Source of the DNA: Streptomyces sp. A1136
Lineage (GTDB): Bacteria > Actinomycetota > Actinomycetes > Streptomycetales > Streptomycetaceae
Assembly: GCF_004795055.1 (NCBI RefSeq)
Contig: NZ_SSBJ01000005.1
Coordinates: 1-64,000, forward strand
Reading direction: 5' to 3'
DNA: 64,000 nucleotides
The position numbers were made by a program, and so were the translations under genes. Positions 33,941 through 43,326 of this stretch are shown here, in pieces. Position 1 is the first letter of the stretch. Each line of letters starts with the position of its first letter. The notes under the pieces were generated by a model that saw only the letters and a list, made by a program, of their open reading frames with translations, searched no databases and was not told the origin of the DNA.

Positions 33941-34911
33941 CGGGCACCTCCGTCGAGGGAGGGCACGACGACCAGCCGACCGGTGGTCGTGCCGTCGGCC
34001 ACGCGCTGTACGGCGTCGGCGGCCGCGTCGAGCGGGACGCGTTCGCTGACGAGCGGCCTGACGGCCCCTTCGGCGGCGAGGCGGACGAGTTCCCCGTGGC
34101 AGGCGAGGATCGCGGCGGGGTCCTTGGTCGCGTACAGGCCCCAGTGCAAGCCGAGGATGGCGTAGTTCTTGACGAGGGCGTGGTTGAGGGCGGGCGCCGG
34201 AACGGTGCCGCCGGCGAAGCCGACGACCACGATCCGGCCTTCGAAGGCCACGCACTTGGCGGAGGCGGTGTAGGCGTCGCCCCCGACCGGGTCGTAGACC
34301 ACGTCGACCCCGCGTCCGCCGGTGAATTCCTTGACGCGGGCGACGATGTCCTCGGCGGTACGGTCGATGACGAGGTCGCAGCCCAACTCCTCGGCGGTGC
34401 GGGCCTTCGCCTTGCCCCCGACGACGCCGATGACGGTGGCGCCGGCGGCCTTGCCGAGCTGCACGGCGGCGCTGCCGACCCCGCCCGCCGCGGCGTGGAC
34501 GAGCAGCGTCTCGCCGGACCGCAGGCGGGCCCGGCGGTGGAGGCCGAACCATCCCGTCTGGTAGCCGATGTGCAGGGCCGCCGCCTCGGCGTCGTCGAGG
34601 GTGTCGGGGGCCGGCAACAGGGCGCGCGCGGGCGCGGTGACGTACTCGGCGAAGCCGCCGTACGGCAGGCTCGGGTTGGCGATGACGCGGCGGCCGTCCT
34701 CGGTCTCGCCGCAGATCTCCACCCCGGGGGTGAACGGCAGCGGCGGACGGATCTGGTACTGGCCGCGCGCGAGCAGCGCGTCGGGGAAGTTGACGTTCGC
34801 CGCGAGTACCTTGAGCCGTACCTCGCCCTCGCCCGGTACCGGTTGGGGAACCTCCTCCAGGCGCATGGCCTCTCGGGGCTCGCCGGGGGTATGTACGCGC
34901 CATGCCTGCAT
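33937..34911 (-). CDS. Zinc-free MDR: NADPH:quinone oxidoreductase family
   Basis: A 324-residue medium-chain dehydrogenase without structural-zinc cysteines. The GroES-like N-terminal part (VRLKVLAANVNFPDALLARG) is followed by the nucleotide site [20 protein letters not shown] and GVDVVYDPVGGD. It reduces quinones or enoyl compounds with NADPH. It is first gene in the ACAD operon. Start is the ATG at 34911 (MQAWRVHTPG); an ATG 11 codons earlier gives no family-like residues. Confidence 0.88.
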   Translation of the reverse strand: MQAWRVHTPGEPREAMRLEEVPQPVPGEGEVRLKVLAANVNFPDALLARGQYQIRPPLPFTPGVEICGETEDGRRVIANPSLPYGGFAEYVTAPARALLPAPDTLDDAEAAALHIGYQTGWFGLHRRARLRSGETLLVHAAAGGVGSAAVQLGKAAGATVIGVVGGKAKARTAEELGCDLVIDRTAEDIVARVKEFTGGRGVDVVYDPVGGDAYTASAKCVAFEGRIVVVGFAGGTVPAPALNHALVKNYAILGLHWGLYATKDPAAILACHGELVRLAAEGAVRPLVSERVPLDAAADAVQRVADGTTTGRLVVVPSLDGGAR

Positions 34912-35135
34912 CCGGGGCCTCCAGCCGCCGTCGAGGAACCACACTCCGAGCGCATACTAAGCGGTCGCTTGCCCGTATGGGAACGGCTGGGCCCACCGCG
35001 TCCGCGCGGCCCGCACCCCGACGACCCCCGTCCGACCGTTCACCGGCGCACAACCGTTCGATCCGGATAGCATCGACGGACCGGTGTCACAGGGGAGACG
35101 ACCCGGGAAACGACACATCTCGGGGGGCTTCACCG

Positions 35136-36281
35136 ATGGACCACGTACGCGTCACACGCACCGCCGGCGCCCTCGTCCTGGCGGGACTGATCACCGTGGC
35201 CGGACCGGCAGGGCCGGCCACGGCGGCCGGCGCGGCCGGTCCGTGCACGCCGAAGATCCTCGTGCTCGGCGCGCTGGGGGACGACACCTACGCGCGCGAC
35301 GTCCCGCCCGGCCAGGGCGTCATGGACCTCGGTGCAGGCGACCTCGCCGTCGGGGTCTCCGACCACAAGCCGGTCTACTGGACCGGCACCACGCCCCACC
35401 GCGTCCCGCTGCGCGACCCGGACGAGACCGGCAAGGTACTCGCCGTCAACGCGCACGGCCTGATGGTGGGGGTCCTCCACGGCTCCGAGGGCACCACCCT
35501 GTTCACGTACCGGCAGGGCGCGGCGGCCGTCACCCCACTGCCGGACAGTGACGGGTCCGACGGGGAGGCCGACGTCAACGACGCCGGGTACGTCGTCTCC
35601 CGCTCCAAGAGCTGGATCGGCACCGTCTGGAAGGACGGGCGGAAGGTGCGGGAGCTGCCCGTCCCCGCGGACGCCGGGCCCGGCACCCGGATCAAAATGG
35701 TCACGGGCATCAACCGCGCGGGCGACATCCTCGGCCAGGCCGAACAGGACTACGAGGTGCCCGAGACCGGTGAGCACATGCAGGGGACCTACCCGGTGCT
35801 GTGGCCGGCGGACGGGACGGCGTCCCGGCTGCCGGCCCCCACCGGCACCGGCACGATGGAGGAGAGCTACGTCCAGGACCTGGACGACAGCACCCGGATC
35901 GTCGGCTACGACTGGTCCGGGCCGTGGCACGAGTACACGCCGTGGGTCTGGACTCCCCCGCACACCGGCCCCGGCACCTCCCCCGGCACCTTGAGCACGC
36001 ACCCGTACGGGACGTTCGAGGCGATCAGCCCGACGACCGGCCTGAGCGTCGGCACGGCCAAGTTCCACCCCGAGGAGATGACCTTGCCCGACCAGGCGCA
36101 GGTGTGGCCGGGCTCGGGCCCGGTCATGGCGCTGCCTCGGCTCGCGCCGGGGAAGGCGAGCATGGCCGACGCCGTCTCGGACGACGGCCGGGTCGGCTGG
36201 GCGGCCGTGAACGGGGCCGGCAAGCTCAGGCCGGTCGTCTGGACCTGCGCGATCAAGCAGGCCTACCACCCGGGAAGTTAG
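35136..36281 (+). CDS. Secreted HAF-repeat-like protein
   Basis: A 381-residue exported protein of unknown function. A signal peptide (TAGALVLAGLITVAGPAG, cut near ATAA) precedes beta-rich repeats with the rhythm of HAF-type modules: AVNAHGLMVGVLHGSEG, DVNDAGYVVSRSKS, INRAGDILGQAEQ and AVSDDGRVGWAAVNG. Each of these modules also has a Trp-containing VLWPADG or VWPGSG strand, suggesting a propeller-like fold. No catalytic residues stand out. It is alone on the plus strand, with the divergent ACAD operon 224 bp upstream. Confidence 0.7.
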   Translation: MDHVRVTRTAGALVLAGLITVAGPAGPATAAGAAGPCTPKILVLGALGDDTYARDVPPGQGVMDLGAGDLAVGVSDHKPVYWTGTTPHRVPLRDPDETGKVLAVNAHGLMVGVLHGSEGTTLFTYRQGAAAVTPLPDSDGSDGEADVNDAGYVVSRSKSWIGTVWKDGRKVRELPVPADAGPGTRIKMVTGINRAGDILGQAEQDYEVPETGEHMQGTYPVLWPADGTASRLPAPTGTGTMEESYVQDLDDSTRIVGYDWSGPWHEYTPWVWTPPHTGPGTSPGTLSTHPYGTFEAISPTTGLSVGTAKFHPEEMTLPDQAQVWPGSGPVMALPRLAPGKASMADAVSDDGRVGWAAVNGAGKLRPVVWTCAIKQAYHPGS

Positions 36282-36331
36282 CCGCGGCCCGCGCATGGCG
36301 ATCTGCGCGCCCGCACTGTATCGATGGGCCC

Positions 36332-37294
36332 ATGGACTCCCCCACACCCCCCTCGGGCCCGCGCGGGCTGCCCGCGCCGCCGCCGTACGGCGCGGCCGCC
36401 CTGCCCGCCGGTACGTACGCCGGGCAGACGGTCCTGGTGACCGGCGGCGGGACCGGACTGGGAAAGGCCATCGCCCTGGAGTTCGCGCGGCTCGGGGCGG
36501 ACGTGGTGATCGCCGGGCGACGCCCGGCGCCGCTGGCGGCGGCGTGTGCGGAGTTGGACGCGGTGCCCGGGGTGGGCCGGGTGACGAGCGCCGTCTGCGA
36601 CATCCGGGACCCGCGACGGGTCGCGGACGCCTTCGACGCGGCCGCCGCGGCGTCCGGGCGGACACCGGACGTCCTGGTCAACAACGCCGCCGCCAACTTT
36701 CCTTGCCCGGCGGAGGACTTGTCGCCCAACGCCTGGCGGGCGGTGGTGGACACCACGCTGACCGGCACCTGGTTCACGACCCGCGAGTTCGGCCGTCGAC
36801 ACCTCGCGGCGGGTACTCCCGGGGCGATGGTCAGCATCGGGGCCTCCTACGCGTGGACCGGCGGCCCCGGCTTCGCACACAGCGCCGCCGCGAAGGCCGG
36901 CGTGAAGAACCTGGTGGAGACGCTCGCGGTCGAGTGGGGCCCGTACGGCATCCGGATCAACGGTCTGGTGCCCGGGCTGTTCCCGCACGAGGACATGAGC
37001 GCCGACATCCGCGAGGGCCTGGACCGGGCCGGGGCGCGGGGGGCCGGGTCGAGGCCGTACGAGCCTCCTACGGACGGGCAGGGCGGCGGGAACGACGCCC
37101 GGCAGCCCGCCCTGCGGGTCGGGGAGCCGCGCGAACTGGGCTGGGCGGCAACCTTCCTGGCCTCGCCCTACGCCCGCTTCATCACCGGGCACACCCTGGT
37201 GGTCGACGGCGCGAACTGGCAACGCCGGTTCCTGGTCAACCCGGACGTCGTCACCGTGCGGGAGCAGTTGGGGCGCGGCCCGTTCACCGCGTGA
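36332..37294 (+). CDS. Short-chain dehydrogenase, 2,4-dienoyl-CoA reductase-like
   Basis: A 320-residue SDR. TVLVTGGGTGLGKAIALEFA gives the NADPH loop and VLVNNAAANF the NNA motif. The active-site stretch is HSAAAKAGVKNLVE: Ser sits where classical SDRs have Tyr, with Lys four later, as in mitochondrial-type 2,4-dienoyl-CoA reductases and related enoyl reductases. The chain ends like those enzymes (GHTLVVDGANWQ). Fatty-acyl-CoA genes surround it (ACADs and enoyl-CoA hydratase), supporting a role in unsaturated acyl-CoA degradation. Start at 36332 is the first ATG; no strong ribosome site is seen. The first 25 residues are a Pro-rich addition. Confidence 0.8.
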   Translation: MDSPTPPSGPRGLPAPPPYGAAALPAGTYAGQTVLVTGGGTGLGKAIALEFARLGADVVIAGRRPAPLAAACAELDAVPGVGRVTSAVCDIRDPRRVADAFDAAAAASGRTPDVLVNNAAANFPCPAEDLSPNAWRAVVDTTLTGTWFTTREFGRRHLAAGTPGAMVSIGASYAWTGGPGFAHSAAAKAGVKNLVETLAVEWGPYGIRINGLVPGLFPHEDMSADIREGLDRAGARGAGSRPYEPPTDGQGGGNDARQPALRVGEPRELGWAATFLASPYARFITGHTLVVDGANWQRRFLVNPDVVTVREQLGRGPFTA

Positions 37295-37347
37295 GCACGA
37301 GGCCGTGCCGGGTGGCGTTGTCAGTGGTGTGCGGCAGCATCGGACGC

Positions 37348-38001
37348 ATGAGGATCTACGACTGGGAACCCTTCCTGCGGACCTGGAGCGCCGAGCGGTA
37401 CGCCGTCGTGGGCGCCGATCGACCGGCGGAGCCCGCGGGGCGGACGGCCGAGTGGCTGGGCTTCGCGCCGGCGACCGAGGAGCGGCTGACGGCGCTGGAG
37501 TCGAGGCTGGGAAGACCGTTGCCGCCGTCGTACCGGCAGTTCCTGGCGGTCACGGACGGTTGGCGGATGGCGGGTGAGTTCGTCACTCTGCTCGGATCGA
37601 CGGAACAGGTCGGTCCGCTGCCCGAGCTGGGCCCCGGCGTGCGAGCCTGTCTGGACGAGTGGGACGCCGAGGACGCCGACGACCGGTCCGGGGAGCCGGT
37701 CGGCGACGCCGACGTCGACCCTGCCGACGAGGAGGTCGCGCACTCCGAGCGGTGGGCGCGGGCGATACTGATATCCGCGGAGGGGGACCAGACCTGGCTG
37801 CTGCTCGACCCCGGGGACAGCGACGCCCACGGGGAGTGGGCGGCCTACAGCTGGTCGAGCTGGAGTGGTCGAGGACCCGTACGCCACGACTCGTTCGCCG
37901 AGCTGATGGACCGGCTCTACGCCCAGTTCCGCGCCCTGCGGTGCACTCCCGCCGCCACCGCCGGCGCTCCCGGGGGTGTACCCGCCGCCGCGGACCGCTG
38001 A
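37348..38001 (+). CDS. SMI1/KNR4-family protein
   Basis: A 217-residue cytosolic protein of the SMI1/KNR4 superfamily: ATEERLTALESRLGRPLPPS and YRQFLAVTDGW are the classic N-terminal pattern, and later acidic loops (DADVDPADEEVAHS) and WLLLDPGDSDAHGEW complete it. In bacteria these domains are common immunity proteins against polymorphic toxins, but some have no known toxin. No toxin gene is near. It is placed between an SDR and an enoyl-CoA hydratase. Pfam-level identification only; role uncertain. Confidence 0.8.
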   Translation: MRIYDWEPFLRTWSAERYAVVGADRPAEPAGRTAEWLGFAPATEERLTALESRLGRPLPPSYRQFLAVTDGWRMAGEFVTLLGSTEQVGPLPELGPGVRACLDEWDAEDADDRSGEPVGDADVDPADEEVAHSERWARAILISAEGDQTWLLLDPGDSDAHGEWAAYSWSSWSGRGPVRHDSFAELMDRLYAQFRALRCTPAATAGAPGGVPAAADR

Positions 38002-38036
38002 CGCGCTCCCGCGGGCCGTGGGGGTTGCCGGGGGGC

Positions 38037-38870
38037 TCAGCCTCCGGTGAACCTCGGGGGCCGGCGGGCCGCCTTCGCGCCGTACCCCTCGGCCGCGTCG
38101 CGGGAGGTGAGGGTGAGGGCCGCCGTCATCGCCACCCGGTCGAGGGCTGCCGGGAGGGCGGCGTCCGCGTAGGCGTCGACGGCCCGCTTGATGCCCTGTA
38201 CGGCCAGGGGCGCGTTGGCGGCGATCTCCCCGGCCACCGCGCGGGCGGTGGCGTCGAGTTCCGTCCCCGGTACGACGAGCTGGACCAGACCGAGGCGTTC
38301 GGCGGTGGCGGCGTCGATGCGGCGGCCCGTCAGGGCGAGGTACTTCGCCCAGCCCGCACCCGCGTCGCGGGCGATGCGCAGGTCTCCCCCGGCGTCCACG
38401 GCCACGCCGAGGCCGGCCTCCGGCAGCGCGAAGACGGCGTCCTCGGCGGCCACCCGGATGTCGGCCATCAGCGCCAGCTCGAAGCCGAAGCCCAGGCAGT
38501 AGCCCTGCACCGCGGCGACCACCGGCTGAGGGAGCCCGGCCAGGACCGCGAAGCGCTCGTGGGCCCAGCGGACGCCCTCGTAGTAGTTGCGGGTCCGTTC
38601 GGCGGCGGTCTTCCCCGTGATGGCGCCGCCCGGGGCCTTGACGTCGATCCCGGCGCAGAACGCCCGGCCCTCGGCCCGCAGGAGGACCACCCGCACGCCC
38701 GGGTCGAAGCGGATGCGGTCGGCCATCAGCCCCAGTTGGCGGGTGGACTCCCAGCTCCAGCCGTTGAGCCGGTCGGGGCGGCAGAGCGTGAGGACGGCGA
38801 TCTCGTCCGCCACCTCCAGGCGGATCCGCTCCTCGCCCTCCGCGACGCCCGTGCCGGTGGTGTCGATCAC
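38037..38870 (-). CDS. Enoyl-CoA hydratase/isomerase family protein
   Basis: A 277-residue crotonase-fold protein, GTG start. LRAEGRAFCAGIDVKAPGG is the first oxyanion-hole and CoA loop, VAAVQGYCLGFGFELALMAD the second. The usual first Glu of hydratases sits in FELALMA-type strand; the second (catalytic) pair region reads FALPEAGLGVAVDAGG, in which a Glu is kept. It ends with the trimer helix ENRDAAEGYGAK-type (SRDAAEGYGAKAARRPP). It hydrates enoyl-CoAs or isomerises them; the set of ACAD/SDR genes nearby supports catabolism. Confidence 0.85.
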   Translation of the reverse strand: MIDTTGTGVAEGEERIRLEVADEIAVLTLCRPDRLNGWSWESTRQLGLMADRIRFDPGVRVVLLRAEGRAFCAGIDVKAPGGAITGKTAAERTRNYYEGVRWAHERFAVLAGLPQPVVAAVQGYCLGFGFELALMADIRVAAEDAVFALPEAGLGVAVDAGGDLRIARDAGAGWAKYLALTGRRIDAATAERLGLVQLVVPGTELDATARAVAGEIAANAPLAVQGIKRAVDAYADAALPAALDRVAMTAALTLTSRDAAEGYGAKAARRPPRFTGG

Positions 38871-38916
38871 GGGACCCCCACTCGGCTGACGGATCGTCAG
38901 TTTAGCGGCGGGTCGG

Positions 38917-39684
38917 TCAGCGGGGGAAGAGCTCGAACGCTACCGCCGGGCGTCCGCCGAACCGGTCGGCCACCTGCCGGGCGTTGCCCGTGAGGAAGGA
39001 GCGGACGTACTCCTCGGGGTCCTGGTCGGTCAGCACCTCGATGTACGCCTTGTGTCGCAGCAGCGACTCGACGGAGCGTTCGAGGCCGGGACCCGCGTCG
39101 GCCGCGTGCGTCGGCGTGGTGGTGCCCGACACCGCGACCCAGCGCACCCCGTCCCAGGGTTCCAGACCCTGCTCGGTGATGAGTTCGGGGAAGATCCAGC
39201 GGTTGCCCGCGTCACCCGCCGCGTCCAGCGTGGCCCGGCCGACGGCCTTGTGGTCGGGGCTGTTCCAGACGCCGCCGCCGTCCGCGCCGCCCCAGGTGTC
39301 CCGGTGGTTGAGGGTGATCACGAGCTCGGGACGGTGGCGGCGAATGGCCGCGGCGATATCCCGGCGCAGGTCCGGTCCGTACTCGATGACGCCGTCCCGG
39401 TAGTCGAGGAACTCAACGGTCGAGACACCGACCACCGCCGCGCTCGCCCGCTGTTCCGCCTCGCGCACGGGGGCGCACTCGGCGGGTGCGATGGTGTCGA
39501 TGCCGGCTTCGCCACGCGTGGCGAGCAGGTAGACGACCTCCCGTCCGCCGTCCGTCCAGTCGGCGATGGCGGCGGAGCAGCCGTACTCCAGGTCGTCGGG
39601 GTGGGCGACGACCGCCAGGGCGCGCTGCCAATCGGTGGGCATGGGCTGCAAGGGGGCCTGCCGCGGGGCCTGTTGTTCGGTCAT
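38917..39684 (-). CDS. PIG-L family deacetylase (LmbE-like)
   Basis: A 255-residue zinc hydrolase. LAVVAHPDDLEYGCSAAIA gives the AHPDD metal motif, and the third ligand is the His of NSPDHKAVGRAT. Such enzymes deacetylate GlcNAc-type substrates; in actinomycetes family members include MshB and Mca of mycothiol metabolism. Its neighbour upstream is S-(hydroxymethyl)mycothiol dehydrogenase, making a mycothiol-related function plausible but unproved; the sequence is less like Mca itself. Start at ATG 39684 (MTEQQAP). Confidence 0.82.
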   Translation of the reverse strand: MTEQQAPRQAPLQPMPTDWQRALAVVAHPDDLEYGCSAAIADWTDGGREVVYLLATRGEAGIDTIAPAECAPVREAEQRASAAVVGVSTVEFLDYRDGVIEYGPDLRRDIAAAIRRHRPELVITLNHRDTWGGADGGGVWNSPDHKAVGRATLDAAGDAGNRWIFPELITEQGLEPWDGVRWVAVSGTTTPTHAADAGPGLERSVESLLRHKAYIEVLTDQDPEEYVRSFLTGNARQVADRFGGRPAVAFELFPR

Positions 39685-39860
39685 GTCCCGCACCCTAGGC
39701 GAAGGTACGGACCCGACGCGGCACCCCCGGACCGTACGGCCCGGCGGTCACCGGGTGGCCGGCCGGTCGCCCGGCGGGCGGCCGGCTTGGGCGGCGTCGT
39801 CGAGCCCGCCCCGCGTCGGCGCGATCGTGGGCACCGCCCACCCGACCCGTGCTCCCGAGA

Positions 39861-40946
39861 TCAGAAAACGACCACCGAGCGGAGCACCTCGCCCCGGTGC
39901 ATCCGCGTGAAGGCCGCTTCCACCCCATCCAGCGGGATCGTCTCGGAGACGAAGGCGTCCAGGTCGAGCCGGCCCTGGAGATAGAGGTCGATGAGCACCG
40001 GGAAGTCGCGCTCGGGCAGGCAGTCCCCGTACCAGGAGGACTTGAGGCTTCCGCCGCGCCCGAAGACGTCGAGGAGGGGAAGTTCGAGACGCATCTCCGG
40101 CGTCGGGACGCCGACGAGCACCACGGTTCCGGCGAGGTCCCGGGCGTAGAAGGCCTGCCGGTAGGTCTCGGGCCGACCCACGGCCTCGATGACCACGTCC
40201 GCGCCGTTGCCGCCGGTCAGTTCCCGGACCGCCTCGACCACGTCCTCGGTGCGGCCGTTGACGGTGTGGGTGGCGCCCAGGCCCCGCGCCCACTCCAGCT
40301 TCCGCTCGTCGAGGTCGACTGCGATGACACGGGAGGCGCCGGCCAGCCGGGCGCCCGCCACCGCCGCGCTGCCCACTCCCCCGCAGCCGATGACGGCGAC
40401 GGAGTCCCCCCGGCCGACGTTGCCGGTGTTCAGGGCGGCGCCCAGACCGGCCATCACCCCGCACCCGAGCAGCCCAGCGGCGGCGGGCGAGGCGGCCGGG
40501 TCGACCTTGGTGCACTGTCCGGCCGCCACCAGGGTCTTCTCGGCGAAGGCGCCGATGCCGAGGGCCGGGGAGAGGGGCGTGCCGTCCTCCAGGGTCATGG
40601 GCTGCGTCGCGTTGTGCGTGGCGAAGCAGTACCACGGGCGACCGCGCCGGCAGGCGCGGCAGTCGCCGCACACGGCACGCCAGTTGAGGATGACGAAGTC
40701 ACCGGGCGCCACCGAGGTCACGTCCGGGCCGACCGCCTCCACGACCCCGGCCGCTTCGTGGCCGAGGAGGAACGGGAACTCGTCGTTGATGCCGCCCTCG
40801 CGGTAGTGCAGGTCGGTGTGGCAGACCCCGCAGGCCCGCACGGTGACCAGCGCCTCGCCGGGACCCGGGTCCGGCACGAGGATCGTGGTCGTCTCCACCG
40901 GCGCGCCCTTGCTCCGCGCGATGACCCCTCGTACGCGATGCGTCAC
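39861..40946 (-). CDS. S-(hydroxymethyl)mycothiol dehydrogenase
   Basis: A 361-residue class III zinc alcohol dehydrogenase. Catalytic zinc ligands lie in [12 protein letters not shown] and GHEAAGVVE, the structural zinc loop is [20 protein letters not shown] (four Cys), and the NAD site is [16 protein letters not shown]. The exact length and the [18 protein letters not shown] start are those of mycothiol-dependent formaldehyde dehydrogenases (MscR), which also reduce S-nitrosomycothiol. GTG start at 40946 after AGGAG. It detoxifies formaldehyde and nitrosative stress in the cytosol. Confidence 0.92.
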   Translation of the reverse strand: MTHRVRGVIARSKGAPVETTTILVPDPGPGEALVTVRACGVCHTDLHYREGGINDEFPFLLGHEAAGVVEAVGPDVTSVAPGDFVILNWRAVCGDCRACRRGRPWYCFATHNATQPMTLEDGTPLSPALGIGAFAEKTLVAAGQCTKVDPAASPAAAGLLGCGVMAGLGAALNTGNVGRGDSVAVIGCGGVGSAAVAGARLAGASRVIAVDLDERKLEWARGLGATHTVNGRTEDVVEAVRELTGGNGADVVIEAVGRPETYRQAFYARDLAGTVVLVGVPTPEMRLELPLLDVFGRGGSLKSSWYGDCLPERDFPVLIDLYLQGRLDLDAFVSETIPLDGVEAAFTRMHRGEVLRSVVVF

Positions 40947-41019
40947 TTCGTACCCCGCTCCTGTCGGCTCTGTCCGGATCACCGAACGTACACGGACGGC
41001 GTCCGGTGCGGGAGTTGTG

Positions 41020-41986
41020 TCACCCGGCGGCGCGGGATTCGGCCGGTTCGGTCGGTACGACCTCCAGCAACGCCACCGTCAGCGCCGCGACGGCGGGATG
41101 GCGGGCCGCCCCGCCGCGCAAGGCGAGCATGGTCCGGCGTTCCATGAGCAGCCGGGACAGGACGACGCCCTCGTGGCCGGAGCCGGGGATACCGAGCTGC
41201 GGGACCACGGCCACCCCGTGCCCGGCCGCGACGAAGGCGAGGACGGTCGCGAACTCCGCGACCTGGTGACGGATCGCGGGTTCGAAGCCCGCGGCCCGGC
41301 AGGCCCGTACGGTCATGGCGTGACAGAGGTTCCCGGCGACGGCGGTGATCCGGGGTGCCTCGGCGTGGCGTCGCAGGGACTCCTCCTGGCCGGCCCGGGT
41401 GTCCGACCCGGTGCGGTCGCGCCCGGCGGAATCGGTCGCGGGGACCCCGGGGACCGGTGTCCCACAGGCCCGGGGCCGCCAGCTACACGGCCTCCCCGAA
41501 CAGCGGCTGCGTCTCCAGGCCCGGCTCCCGGGTTGCCGGGACGAAGTCGTGCTCGTGGACCAGGGCCGCGTCGAGGTCACCGGCGCGCAGCGCGTGTGCG
41601 ACCGCCGCCGGGTCGGTTTCGCGGACCCTCGGCTCCAGCCCCGGGTGTCGCCGGGAGAGCACGGTGAGGGCCGCCGGGACGATGGCCCGCTTGGCGGTGG
41701 GGAAGGACCCGATGTGCAGGACTCCGGTCAGGCCCCGGCGCGCCTCCGCGAGTTCGGCGTCGGCCTGCTCCAGTCGCTCCAGGACGGCTTCCGCGTGCCG
41801 GACGAGGTTCTGGCCGGCCGGCGTCAGCCGGACCCGGCGGCCGGTACGCGCCAGCAGGGGCAGACCGGCCTCGTGTTCCAGGACGGCGAGTTGCTGGGAC
41901 ACGGCCGAAGGGCTGAAAGCGAGGGCCTCGGCCACGGCGGCGATGGTGCCCTGGCGGGCGAGTTCGCGCAGCAGGCGCAGGCGGCG
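41020..41986 (-). pseudogene. LysR-type regulator pseudogene
   Basis: Minus-strand reading begins RRLRLLRELARQGTIAAVA and continues EALAFSPSAVSQQLAVLEHE, the LysR HTH, but there is no start codon: upstream the frame passes only a few codons to a TGA. After ALVHEHDFVPATREPGLETQ the frame meets TAG at 41483 (GEAV-stop-LAAP), and then the effector domain continues in another frame (NLCHAMTVRACRAAGF, EFATVLAFVAAGHGVAVVP). So it has lost its start and has a nonsense plus a frameshift. Its 5' end abuts the 5' end of the divergent DHDPS pseudogene. Confidence 0.85.
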
Positions 41987-41997
41987 CGGCGCCGGAC

Positions 41998-42877
41998 GTA
42001 CGGGATCTTTCGCCCCACGGGATTCACGTCCCGCTGGTCACCCCCTTCGATTCGGGCGGGGAGGTCGCCGTCGAGGCGCTGGAGGCCCTCGCGCACGAGG
42101 TACTCCACGCGGGCGCCGCCGGGATCGTGGCCCTCGGCACCTCCGCGGAGGTCGCCGCGCTCGACGAGGCGGAGCGGGATGTCGTCACCACCGTCTGCGC
42201 GCGGGTCTGTGGCGAGCGGGGCGCGCCGCTGACCGTGGGCGCCGGGGCGAGCGGGACCCGGGCGGCGGGAGCCGCCGTCGCCCCGCCGGCGAGGTGGCCG
42301 CAGGTGCGGGCGGCGCTGGTGACGGTGCCGCCGTTCGTGCGGCCCTCGGCGGCGGGGATGGCGGCGCACTTCGCGAGGGTGGCCGAGGCGAGTGCGGTGC
42401 CGTTGGTCGTCTACCACGTCCCGTACCGGACGGGGCGGCCGCTGGACGCCTCCGCGCTGCGGGCGCTCGGGGAGCTGCCCGGGGTCGCCGGGGTGAAGTA
42501 CGCCACCGGCGGGATCGACCAGGACGCGGTGGCGCTCCTCGGGGAGCCCAGCGCCGATTTCGCTTTCCTGGCGGGTGACGACGTGTACCTCTCGCCACTG
42601 CTCGTGCTCGGCGCGGCGGGTGGGGTGCTCGCCTCGGCGTAGGTGGCGACGGACCGGTACGCCGAGCTCGCCGCGGCCCGGCGGTCGGGGGACGTCCCGC
42701 GGGCCCGATCCCTCGGCCACGACCTGGCGAGGCTCTCGACGGCGTTGTCCGCCGAGCCCAACCCGGCTGTGGTCAAGGGGGTGTTGCACGCACAGGGCCG
42801 ACGTGCGCCTCCCGCCGCTCCCGGCTTCGAAGCCCGCGGTGGCGGGCGCCCTCGCGGCGCTCGCGGCAGTCGTCTGA
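41998..42877 (+). pseudogene. DHDPS/NAL-family (dapA-like) pseudogene
   Basis: Plus-strand reading starts VRDLSPHGIHVPLVTPFDSG, a normal DHDPS start, but no ATG/GTG/TTG precedes it in frame. The catalytic Tyr and Lys segments (VVYHVPYRTG, GVAGVKYATGGIDQD) are still intact. A TAG at 42640 interrupts GGVLASA-stop-VATDRYAEL, and a frameshift near 42800 separates VVKGVLHAQG from the proper C-terminus ADVRLPPLPASKPAVAGALA. The lesions give no full-length lyase. The gene family makes 4-hydroxy-tetrahydrodipicolinate or cleaves related keto acids; housekeeping dapA is normally elsewhere. Confidence 0.85.
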
Positions 42878-43326
42878 CCCCGGACGGCCCCGACGCGCGG
42901 CCGGGCCCTCGCCGGATCCGCCGCGCGGCGCCGTCGAGAGGCCGGGCGGGGCGACGGAGTGCCGGAAAGAGTCCGCGGTGGGCGATTCGCGCATAACGGC
43001 CGGGTCGCCCGAATCTGCTCCCGCGAGGGGCGAGTTGTCCGGTTTGGGACATCGGCCGTCGACCCGTGATGTGAGTCACGCGGGGCGCATCAACATCAAT
43101 TCCGACAAAGGCCCGATTCCCTTTCCCCCGAAAGAAAGTTGGCATTCGGGAGAAGGCATTCCCAAGGTCATTTACCGGGCACCCTGCGGGAAGTCGATCA
43201 CAGGGCGGAATTCACGCCTTGTTCAAGCCGCTCGGATTCGCCTACGGTCACCTCGTTCCCAGTGGCCGCCCCTCGAAACCGGTCGCCGCCAGGACTCTCC
43301 CGTACCCCCACGTGAGGAATAGCGCC
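42878..43326. other. 449-bp gene-free stretch before the LysM/transglycosylase gene
   Basis: No gene is supported. From about 43090 to 43200 the base composition is visibly less GC-rich than the surroundings, which fits a regulatory leader of the LysM/transglycosylase gene. I searched by eye for a c-di-AMP (ydaO) riboswitch, which precedes many such genes, and did not find its conserved blocks. A ribosome site (GTGAGGAA) precedes the ATG at 43327. Confidence 0.5.

Noticed and set aside
38037..41000. Secondary-metabolite biosynthetic cluster
   Set aside because: The enzymes are ordinary catabolic types (hydratase, deacetylase, dehydrogenase) with no synthase, carrier protein or cluster-type regulator.
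42990..43326. c-di-AMP (ydaO-type) riboswitch before the LysM/transglycosylase gene
   Set aside because: Such riboswitches often precede this gene type in actinomycetes, but I could not find the conserved GGGGAACC and GGGGTGAAT-like blocks or the closing segment.
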